This document shows positions 54,757-64,000 of a stretch of 64,000 bases of DNA, in pieces. The position numbers were made by a program, and so were the translations under genes. The stretch's first letter is position 1, and every line of letters begins with the position of its first letter. The notes under the pieces were generated by a model, which did no database searches, was not told where the DNA came from, and saw only the letters and a program-made list of their open reading frames with translations. Source of the stretch: Parasponia andersonii (taxonomy: Eukaryota; Streptophyta; Magnoliopsida; Rosales; Cannabaceae); assembly GCA_002914805.1 (NCBI GenBank), contig JXTB01000320.1:409247-473246 (forward strand), in the 5' to 3' direction.

Positions 54757-55162
54757 AAAGGTTTTCGATGATCTAGCATATCTTGTTCATGTTTATACTC
54801 TTAAATTTTGATGAACTATGACTTCCATAATGATCTCTTTGATTATATTTGGTTTTGTTCATATTTATGACTATGCTCTACTATGTATGATGATTGATTG
54901 ATTTAATGAGTTTAAATGATAATCAATTAGATGTTACTATGAGTTTATGATCATGTGATTTGTTTTTGATTATGATTCTAGCATGCTCTTGATTTTCTAT
55001 GTGTTTATGTTTTATGTTCTTGATAAAATTGTACGTAGAAAGTCATTTGATCTTTAATTGTGTCATAGTTTTTGAGAAAAATTGTTTGACAATTAAGTTA
55101 CAGATTTTTTGGATCCGAAAATGCTACAAGGCGACGTATGCAGAGAGTCGTGCACGACAACT

Positions 55163-55380
55163 GCGTGGGTGGCAACCCCGCGCATTGGCCGCGTCGGAGC
55201 AACCTCGCACACTGGTCACGCGGGTGGCACCCCGTGCGCTAGCCGCATGGGTGTCGGCCCACTCCCATGGCCGCGTGGGTGGCACCCTGTGTGCTAGCTG
55301 CACAGGTGTCGGCCCACTCCCGTGGCCGCATGGGTGGCACCCCGTGTGCTAGTTGCCGCGCGGGCTTTGTCCCGCACCTG
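55163..55380. repeat. 55-bp GC-rich minisatellite in Copia-6 leader
   Basis: Units start at 55167, 55222, 55277 and 55332, each with GGGTGGCA then ccgcgtgggt-type spacing. The typical unit includes gtgctagctgcacaggtgtc and ggcccactcccgtggcc. It gives several overlapping open frames that are by-products. Its high GC stands out from the AT-rich surroundings. Confidence 0.9.
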
Positions 55381-55819
55381 TGGTCACTTCGTCCTGTGCC
55401 CGTAGCTATGGCAATGTTGTGTGTGACCCATTGGCATGTGGAATTGGTTCCGTACATGACCGCGTGACATCACTGAGGACTCGTTCTTTATGCTGTACGT
55501 GGGTATGACTACGATTCCGTATGCAACAATGTCTCGTACCCATAGCCGCGCCACTTTGCCCCGCCTCTGTAGCTACATGCATGTCGTCTCCTACGCTTGT
55601 CGTCGAAATCTACGCGAGCTTGTTGTTGCTTGTTACTTGTCTCGAGCAAGGCCGTGTAGCATTATGCGAGCCTGTTAGTGCTCGGGATTGTCCTGAGCGT
55701 GGCCACATGACATTCCGAGGATCGTCCTCGTTACGGTTTCCCGTTCGGACCTTTAGCTTGTTCCGAACTATGCGGCAATGTTTCGATCAACGTCCTAATG
55801 CCGTTGACGTCAGATTATC

Positions 55820-57480
55820 TTTTTTAGATAATTTCTTATTTTAAATTTCCTTATTTAAATGTTAAATTAGAGATAATTTAGGAAATTTTGAATTCGTTAC
55901 CTTATCTAATTTTTGAAATTTAAATTTTGGTAACTAATCTGATAGGATAAGATTCTATCAGAAAATCCTATATTCTCTAATTTTGAAATTTAAATATTTG
56001 AATTTAAATTAAGGATGAGATCCTTAGTTTATGGAAGGATTAAAATTAAGGATAAGATCCTCAATTTAAATAAATTCAAATCAAAGATAAGATCACTTGA
56101 TTTAAGGAAATTTAAATGATTATTTAAATATGGATAGGATTATATATTTAAATAGATTTGATTTCAAATTTAAATATGAATGAGATTCAACTATTTAAGG
56201 AAATCAATTTGAATTAATAGGAAATTAATTAACTACCAAATTTAAAATTTAAAATTAAATAGATATAGATAAGATCTATATCTTAAACATATTTTAATTC
56301 GATTAAAAAATAAATTTTAAAAATTAAGAGTTAATTCGAAATCATTTTAAATTTTAATTAGATATATTTTTTAATTAAATATTATGTGATAATGTTTAAA
56401 ATTTTCACATTCAAAATAGTTGGTTAGATATTTATTAAACTATTTATGAGATAATAAGTTATTTGTTTGAATTTAAATTTGATTTGAATTCAAATTTAGA
56501 GATATTTTAGGAGATTTAAATAGTGAAATCTTTTATACTTTATATTTGAAACTTATGAAGATTTCAAATTAAAATTGGAAAGAATATCTTATCTATCCAA
56601 ATCTATTTGATTTTGAATTTAAAATTTGTAGTTAATTTTAATGAGATTAAAATAGATAATTAGAAATTATGAAATAATTTTAGATTTGGCACGATTTTAA
56701 ACTTTCTATTTATTTTAATGAGATTAAAATAAATGATTAGATATTATGAGATAATTCTAAATTTAAACTTATGTGATTGGATAATATTATTATATTAATT
56801 ATTTTATAATTAATTTATGATTTGAAATTCAAATGTTGAATTTAAATCAAGAGATAATCTAGAAGATTTAATAAGATTAAATTTTCAAATGATTATCTAT
56901 ATCAGTTATCTAATAATTAATTTAAAAATTTGAAATTTAAATGTTGAATTTAAATATGGAAATAATCTAACAGATTAAGGTGATTAAATCTTTTAGATAA
57001 TCAATATTAATTATGTGATAATTAATTTGAGATTTGAAATTTAAAAGATAAATTCAAATCAACAGATATTTATAGAGATTTAATTTAATTAAATCATGTA
57101 CATATCTAATTTAAATCTTGTGAAGATTTTAATTAGTAAATATCTACATTATCTAATTTAATTTAAATAGAAAGTTTATATTTTATTTTAATGAGAATAA
57201 AATAATGGTTTGAAAATTATGAGATAATTTCAAATTTGAAAATCCAATAAGTGGGAGATATTTTAATTATGAGATAATTAAATTTATAATTCAAAAGTTG
57301 AATTCAAAATTTTGAAATATCCAAGGAGATTTAATTTGGATTAAATCTTTTAATTAAATAAATTGGATTTTGTGAAAATCTTAATATTTAAACTTGAATA
57401 TTATCTCTCACAGTTATTATTTAATAATATCTTTTGTGAAAAGATTGTTCAATTATTAAATAATAATAAATGCTAGAATG
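55820..57480. repeat. AT-rich degenerate tandem repeats in Copia-6 leader
   Basis: No coding. Modules such as tttgaaatttaaatgttgaa followed by tttaaat recur at 56821, 56929 and 57033 (spacing 104-108), and looser versions fill the region. Confidence 0.6.
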
Positions 57481-58399
57481 ATTGATAATCATTAACTTTT
57501 CTATTTTATTAAATTCTGCTAATACTTGATTATTATATGAATAATGTTGCATGCATATTCTATATAGAGTATTTAATTACATGATCTTAGTAACATGTCA
57601 TATAGGATAGTAGAGCTACTCACATGCAAAATATGAACATGCTTACATAACTGATTTTAGGTTACTTAAGTTAGATAACTGGGTAAAATTATTAAATCCC
57701 TAATTACAAAATATTGAGTGGGAGAAGGTATGAGATACTTACGGTCTCCATTGTTAGTTCATTATGTACTAGGACGAGCCTCATCTCAGAATCTTGCTGA
57801 GCTCCCGTAAGAGGGTTTTCGTCCGGGTAGTACTAGAAATAAATTTCTTAGGATAAGGTATTAGGTGGACTATATGAGGCCGATCACCCGTAGGAGATGG
57901 TCTTATATAGAAAGCTTAATTACTGAAACAATGGTTATACAGTCAACTTGAAATACTGATATCCTCCTGTAGGAGTTCTTGTTAGTAGAGTATAGGACTA
58001 AATCAAATGGTAGTTAGAAATATGTGTTATGAGATATTTGTCTTATTTTCTAAATGAAATTGTTTCAGTTTGACTTGTTAATTGCATGACTTCCTGTAGG
58101 AGGCTTGAAATTAATGGAAAGTTGAATTACCATGAATATTAGTAATAGTCCTAGGGATACTTCACTTGCATATTATAGATTTTATTTTACATTATGTTAA
58201 TTATTCAAAATATTTTTTGTATGATGTTTGCTATTATATTGATTAATTTATTTTCATTCAAATAGATATGTCGTTAATTCCTTTACCCACTGTACTCACA
58301 CTCACATAACTTGTATGGTTAGACTATGTTGTCTTGATTAATGTAACCTAGTTTTGGTGTTTATGGCTGATAAGTTATTAAGTTTTTACTCTTTTTATG

Positions 58400-60800
58400 T
58401 TTGTCCACATTCACTGGTGAGACTAGTGAAGAAAAATAAAGCATATATGTGGTGGGAGAATTCCTAGAAAATTCATTGATACATGTTGACATATGATGTC
58501 CAATATGTTACTACATGAAATTCAAGGAATTCAAATCACTACAATATTATGCTAAATATAAATGAGATTTCTAATGAACATCTTCACCAAGCTATATTAG
58601 ATAAAGGTGAATTTTCTAATCCCTAGCTAAAAGGAAAATATTTCTTATATAGCATTAAAGAATATTGAAAGAAAATTGTTAGGGATACCAATACAATACT
58701 TGATTGGAAGGTAATAACAATTTATTATTCATTAACTTATTTTAGTAGATGACTTAATGAATCTTGGATAGGATTCAAGAATCATTAACCATGTGTGTAT
58801 GTCTGTTGCAAAAGGTTCTATAGAAATCAAAGGGTTTAGTGAACGCAAGTTCACTAAGAGTAAGGACTTCAATGGCTATAGTGTCTGTACATAAAATGAG
58901 AAATATTTAAATTCATATTTGATAAATTTATAAATTAGGACATTAAAAATTGTCAAGCATTTAAAAAAAAATTGATTTTTGTTTCATACTTGATGAAACG
59001 ATATTATTCTGTTTGTCTCAACGACAAAGTTTCTATGTGAAAGAATAATATTTCTAATTGTGCTAAATGACATTTTTATTGACCAAAATTATTCTCATTG
59101 TATAATACTAATAATGATGAGATTGAACATGATAAATCTATTCATAAGAAAGTGAGTAAGTAGTAAGAATAAAACATATTTGTATTTTGGTTTTATTCAC
59201 CTAAATATGATCAAAAGATTGGTTAAGGATAAACATCTAAACTTGTTAGAAACCATATATTCACTAGTCTGTGAATCTTATCTGGAAGGTAAAATGACTA
59301 AATGATCCTTTATTAGAAAAGACCTAAGAGTAGAAGAATGTTTAAAAATAGTACATATTATTGTCTGTGGGCCCTTGAGCAATCAAGCCCAACGAGGTTT
59401 TGAATATATCATTATGAATGATTATTCAAAAATTTTGTTATGTTTACCTAATGTGACTGCTAATTGAATTCTTTCGAAAAGTTCAAAAAATTAAAAGCAG
59501 AAACCAAAAGGTAATTAGGAAAAGCATAAATACTCATCGATTGGATTGAAGCGTTGAATACCTCTATAGAGAATTCTTAGGAATATATCACGGACAATGA
59601 AAATTTTTGGCTATGATTAAGTTGTTGTTCAATTATTCGTTATTACGACCCCAAAGTAAGTTATGTCTTGTGGAACTAACTAATGTTATAATCAGCCTAT
59701 CTACGAAAGATAGAATAGAGTAAGTACTTAGGAAGGATAAATCACTAGAAGATCAACATATATCAAACCCTTATTGTAGTGGGAGGATTGCGAGACAATC
59801 TGGAGATATTTGGAAATAAGAGTCCTATAACCTAGAATCTGATTACTTTATTTACTAAGAGAAAATAGATAATGTTGATATATATCTTTGGTAAAAGGGA
59901 ATAGAATCCACATTAGAGTCTATGTACTCTAACAAAATCTGGGATCTTATAGATCTACTTAGAAGGGCAAAACTTTTTAAGTATAAATTAGTCTATAAGA
60001 GAAAAAGAGGAATAGACAGGAAAGTAAAGACTTTCAAGGTATGTTAGTTGCAAAAGGATTATATACAGAAGGAATGTCTATTTTGTTGTTATGATCAAGT
60101 CTATTCATATACTCTTTTCCATAGTCGTATCTCTTGATTGTGAGATATAGTAAATGGACGTTAAGATAGCTTTCCTGAATTGCAATTTTGATAATTGTAT
60201 CTAAAAGATATAGCCAGAGGGATTCATTGAAAAAGGCCAAGAAAGTAAAGTTTGTGAAACTTTAGAGGTATAATTTATAGACTTAAGCATTTGTCTAGAA
60301 TTTGTTGATTTGATCAATACATAGACGAATCTTGTATCTATAAAAGATTCAAGGCAACAAAGTGATTTTTCTGATTTATATATATTGATGATATACTAAT
60401 CATTAGGAATGATATAGGATGACAATCATCAATAATAATTTGGTTAGCACAATAGTATGATATTTATTATGCTGTTAGAATAGTAAGTTGTTACTAATCC
60501 AATCCAGAACCTAAACATAGAGTTATAGTCAAGTATATCCTTAAGTATCTTCAGAGAAATAGGAGCTATATACTCTTCTATTCTGGAGAAAGATCTAATT
60601 TATATAAGATACATTAATTCAGATGGTCAATTTGAAAATATACTCCAGAGGATCAATTTTTTGTTATGTGTTAACCCTAATAGCGAGACACTATAGTGAG
60701 TAAGATAGCCTTAGTAGAAGAACCTTACTGGTCCGTCTACTAAATCTTTAGCAATCAAAGTATTTGAGAATCACCTAGAAGGAATAGGACTACGTGATAT
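58400..60800 (+). pseudogene. Copia-6 gag-pol, heavily decayed
   Basis: Only short islands are readable. Near 59345 an integrase-like stretch (VHIIVCGPL ... GFEYIIMNDYSK) is visible, and near 60160 an RT island MDVKIAFLNCNF followed by PEGFIEKGQE. Near 60385, atatattgatgatatactaa encodes a polymerase-box-like YIDDIL. Stops and frameshifts occur every few dozen bases, and the space between RT and the 3' LTR (about 450 bases) is too short for complete RT plus RNase H. It is non-functional. Confidence 0.7.
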
Positions 60801-60832
60801 ATCACATCTGCTTTAAAGGACAAGTGGAAGAT

Positions 60833-62483
60833 TGTTGAAAATATGCCCTAGAAAGTAGTTTCTTTGTTTGGCATTTTAAACAATGTTTATTGGATTTAAG
60901 TGTTATCTATTTGTTATTAATAAATTGCATATTATTTCCCAATAGTATACATGTGATGTTTATGTTTTCTATTATGCAAATGTCTAAAAGTTTCCATGAA
61001 TAATAATGAGTAATAAATAATTGTTCGTGTGAAGTGTTCACATATAGGAGATTAAATTATTTATTTCATTATGTTTAAATTAAAAGTTCACAATCTGCAA
61101 ATAAAGATGGAATACTTTATTTTGCCATAGAATGTAGTGTTGTCTATTTCAACGGGATTGATGAAGTCTCCAATTATCAAAGTGTCTGACTTCGAATAGA
61201 AACACTAGTGTGTTATAAGAAAGTTATAGGTGCATTGAACTAGTCCGAGTGAAAATAGAATTTAAGGTTACGTGCCGTAACTCAATATTCTATCTTTCAC
61301 TAATCTAGTACTATTGCGAGATTACCTTAATCCTAGTGATTATCGGATTCGCTTTCATGAGTTTTATTTTTTTGACTTACTAAAGGACTAGTTCCAATTA
61401 TATGGTTCGAACTCTAGTATCTTGGAAGATAAGATTTGTGAATTACCGAGAGCGCCTTTCATTATTTGGGCACCATCATATAATGTCACTTTGAGTTTTT
61501 TTAAGGACTTGGATAATAAAAATCAGGCGTTAGGTATTCACTTTGTGAATTAGACTGTGTTTGTATGGGCAGTTACAAACACCGTAGTCAATTATTATTC
61601 ATTAGATGAAAAATGGCAACTCAAAGGTAAATATGTACTAGTGGGGTAATACGATAATTTCACCTCACTAGTACAGCATTGCATCAGGGATATATCTACA
61701 GGTATAGTATGTGCTAAATGGATTAAGTTAATTAAAGTGTTAATTAGCTTCACATAAAATATATGACATTTAGTCTAAGAGTGCAATATTGGGCCTATAG
61801 TGGAGTGCCCCAATATTAATGGACATATCCCAGTCATAATTAAGAGTTTATTATGATTTTGGATAGTTGGTCTATTGGAGCTTAGACTATTTGAATCCAT
61901 AAAGTCCCATGTGTAACTCACACATAGCCCAATAACTAATTGAATGGTCAGTTGATCCCAATAAACCCATTAGAGTTTACATCATTTTAAATACTTAAGA
62001 GAAAAGTTATCTTAAGTTACTCTAAGTGTTCTACACGCTACTCATGCACGGTAACTGTGCTTTTCATGTGACAGAGAGAAAAAGAGAGAGTGAGAGAGAC
62101 GAGCCGCCGCGGAAAAAGTCCCGTGATCATTTATGGACACTGAGGGAGAGATATCCATGGTCGTAGACGTGCACTAAAGGAGAAGGAAGATCGTCTTCCG
62201 GATCGTTTGCTCATCTCTCATTGGGAATCAAGAAGGTGGGCACACACCGGATCATTCAACGGGCTCTAGAGAATAGATGGGAAGGCTCAATGGTTGTGAA
62301 GCACTTCCTGGATTTATCTAAACTAAGATCCATGAATTGATTTATGTTAGATCAACGATCCTACATTTTCTATTTTGTAAAGTTTCAAGAAAAATTTTAA
62401 AATACCTATTCCATTGCGTTCTTGATTTGTTTACAAAACTGCAGAAATCATTTTCGAAATTTATTGATTCAGAATTTCCAGCA
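60833..62483 (+). repeat. Copia-6 3' LTR
   Basis: 1651 bp, TGTTGAAAATATGCCCTAGA ... CAGAATTTCCAGCA. It aligns end to end with 53074-54742 with moderate divergence, including an indel near the right end. Confidence 0.93.
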
Positions 62484-62488
62484 AGTAT

Positions 62489-62890
62489 ACCATAACGGCA
62501 GATTATAAATTTGTAAACAAAATCTATCATCTTCTTAGTGGAAATGGTACTCAAGGCTTCAGCTTCTGTCAACTTGGTGAAATAATCAACTGCGACTACT
62601 GCATACTTTAATCCACCTCGTGCCAATGGAAGCATTCTGATAATTTCAATTCCCCATACTGCAAATGGCCATGGACTAGTCATTGGAGTTAGATGAACAG
62701 GTGGCATTCTAGGAACAGTCGCAAATCGTTGACATTTGTCACACCTCCTAGCAAATTCCATTGTATCATTCTTCATAGTTGGCCAAAAATACCCTTATCT
62801 GAGAACCTTGTTCGTAAGTGCCTTCCCCCTGAATGGTTTCTGCATATTCCTTTGTGAATTTCCCTCATAATGTAGTGTGCTATTTCTTCA
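62489..62890 (-). pseudogene. Tat gypsy pol, integrase N-terminal part
   Basis: Minus-strand HHCC-type zinc finger (MREIHKGICRNHSGGRHL ... ARRCDKCQRFATVPR) followed by the integrase core start PFAVWGIEIIRMLPLARGG, KYAVVAVDYFTKLTEAEALS, then VYKFIICRYGI, cut by Copia-6. The first catalytic Asp of the DDE triad, normally in WG-(I/L)-D-(I/L), is Glu here (WGIEI). A frameshift near 62773 separates the two zinc-finger halves. Confidence 0.85.
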
Positions 62891-63660
62891 TCGACACATA
62901 ATAATAACGGTGAACTAAAACTTCTTCGATAAAGCTTCTCATCATAGATGACATAGCGAGTTGCCTTCATTTGAAGTCGCTTTGGATCGTCTTTGCTTTC
63001 AGGGAGATCGCGATTTTGTATATACTTCATTATAGGATCCATCCATGATAGTTTTTTGTCAACCGGCATGGCTATTTGGGGCTCTACTTCGATACTTGAT
63101 TTTGCAAGAAATTCGATAGGGACCACCTTTAGTAATTTGGCATCTTTTGTTGAGACGAGCTTAGCTAGAGCATCTGCCTTAGTATTCTTAGTGCGAGGAA
63201 GAAGTTGAATGTTATAGGCAGTAAATGTCGAGAACAGTCTTTGTACCTCATGTAAGTAAGCCATCATTCTCTCTTCTTTTATTTGATAATCGCCGATCAC
63301 TTGACAAACGACCAGCTGGGAATCACTGTATACCTCAATCATTTCTTGTGCGAGCTTTAGCCCAGCTATAAGTGCTTCATATTCTACCTCACTATTCGAC
63401 ACTGGAAATTTTAAGCAAAGTGCATAATGAATATTATGCCCTTCAGGACTGATTAGTACTAAACCCGCATCGGCTCCATTCTCGTTTGATGATCCATCGA
63501 CGTAAAGTTTCCACAATCTTGATAAATATTTAGTAGGTTTTTCAATCATTTCTGTGGGAAGATTGACATCATATGTGAACTTTGCAATGAAATCGGTGAA
63601 AGCTTGTCCTTTAATTGCAATGCGGGGTTGAAAATTGATGTCGAACTGACTCAACTCAAT
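62891..63660 (-). pseudogene. Tat gypsy pol, archaeal-type RNase H (aRNH)
   Basis: Open from about 63654 to 62773 on the minus strand. It starts with the tether end QFDINFQPRIAIKGQAFTDF, then the RNase H fold LWKLYVDGSSNENGADAGLV, VSNSEVEYEALIAGLKLAQE and IEVYSDSQLVVCQV, giving the D-E-D acidic triad, and PRTKNTKADALAKLVST. This second, archaeal-like RNase H between the retroviral RNase H and integrase is diagnostic of the Tat lineage in plants. After it comes the linker to the integrase zinc finger. This is one of the best-preserved stretches of the element. Confidence 0.88.
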
Positions 63661-64000
63661 TGCCTACTTAAGTAGTGGTCCTGAAGCCTCAGGTTTTTGC
63701 AGAACCTGCTTTAATGGAAAATTAATGAAAACTTTGATAGAGTACGCATGAAAATAAGGTTGAAGCTTCCTGGATGCAACGATGAGTGCTTATGCCAACT
63801 TCTCCATCTCTGGATATCTCATTTTGGCATCAAGGAATCTTTTACTTATGTAATATACTGGTCGCTGTATCTTTTCTTCTTCTTGAATTAACGCAGCACT
63901 TGTTGCATATCTGGAAATAGTGAGATACAAGTATAATTCTTCCCCTGGGTTTGGCTTCGACAAGAGTGGAGGAGAACTTAAGTGTGCTTTTAATTCTTGA
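63661..64000 (-). pseudogene. Tat gypsy pol, reverse transcriptase end and retroviral RNase H start (partial)
   Basis: Minus-strand ELKAHLSSPPLLSKPNPGEE, LYLTISRYATSAALIQEEEK, RPVYYISKRFLDAKMRYPEM then a TAA or TAG-type stop after EMEKLA, LQPYFHAYSIKVFINFPLKQ and VLQKPEASGPLLK-stop. This is the gypsy RT connection and the retroviral RNase H (the SAALIQE segment normally follows a catalytic Asp). It continues beyond the window edge. Confidence 0.85.

Larger units (their letters stand above)
53074..62483 (+). mobile_element. Copia-6: LTR retrotransposon inserted in the Tat integrase
   Basis: LTRs 53074-54742 and 60833-62483, both TGTTG...AGCA, flanked by ggtat (53069-53073) and agtat (62484-62488), an imperfect 5-bp duplication. 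The integrase reading of the Tat element continues across. Primer binding site variant tgttatcagagc is at 54745-54756, purine tract caagtggaagatt just before the 3' LTR. The internal region holds a GC-rich 55-bp minisatellite, a long AT-rich repetitive leader and a badly decayed gag-pol (about 58400-60800). Confidence 0.93.
45568..64000 (-). mobile_element. Ty3/gypsy element of Tat type, minus strand, runs off the right edge
   Basis: 3' LTR 45568-46164, polypurine tract at 46165-46178, antisense ORF 46965-51637 (plus strand), and pol ending at 52396 with upstream pol to the window end. The archaeal-type RNase H after the retroviral RNase H, and an extra antisense ORF between pol and the 3' LTR, are established marks of the Tat lineage. 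Two later insertions lie within it: a solo LTR (47518-50039) and Copia-6 (53074-62483). The 5' LTR, gag, protease and most of RT are beyond 64000. Confidence 0.85.

Noticed and set aside
55163-55380. CRISPR-like array
   Set aside because: Units are contiguous and degenerate, with no unique spacers, and the context is a plant retrotransposon leader.
54999-55678. Overlapping ORFs over the 55-bp repeat
   Set aside because: Several frames on both strands are open because 55-bp GC-rich units lack stops; no domain.

Overview
This is plant nuclear DNA, most likely from a eudicot: AT-rich, with GT-AG introns, TATAAATA promoters and a tandem array of germin-like protein (GLP) genes buried under nested LTR retrotransposons. 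A 35-base run of N at 46559 marks a draft assembly. I saw no bacterial operons, CRISPR arrays, rRNA or tRNA genes, and I cannot name the species.

Host genes. Six members of one GLP family lie head to tail on the + strand. They are a partial copy at the left edge (1-176), three intact two-exon genes of 227 codons each (2506-3305, 5258-6044, 22163-22949), a pseudogene (27710-28490), and a start-less promoter/exon-1 relic (about 40878-41066) cut off by a retrotransposon. The upstream sequences are also duplicates: a TATA box about 100 bp before the ATG and a conserved block about 220-330 bp before it recur in front of the copies. The spacers are paralogous too, so several TE insertions can be checked against an empty site inside this same window.

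Mobile DNA from left to right. (1) A Mutator-type MITE (4126-4484). (2) A 142-bp-arm inverted repeat (6808-7112). (3) A minus-strand Copia element (7423-20323) holding a solo-LTR-like insert (7951-10726) and a second complete minus-strand Copia (14161-19419). (4) A plus-strand Copia with no visible LTRs and most of its reverse transcriptase deleted (about 23820-27089). (5) A complete plus-strand SIRE/Maximus-type Copia (29048-39815) with an extra 3' ORF. (6) A Copia (5' LTR 41067-42925, gag 44624-45567) inserted in the last GLP relic. (7) A minus-strand Ty3/gypsy element of the Tat type (45568 to beyond 64000) inserted in that gag. It has an archaeal-type RNase H after the retroviral one and an antisense, apparently intron-containing ORF between pol and its 3' LTR. 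(8) Inside the gypsy element, a solo LTR of chromovirus type (47518-50039) and a further Copia (53074-62483).

Insertion order on the right side is therefore GLP relic, then Copia (6), then Tat gypsy, then the solo LTR and the last Copia. Nearly all element coding regions carry stops, frameshifts or changed catalytic residues, so none looks autonomous. The likely functional products are the three intact GLPs: secreted manganese-binding cupins of the apoplast. I found no clearly new biological system. The best leads are the antisense spliced ORF in the Tat element, the young inverted duplication, and the conserved GLP promoter block.
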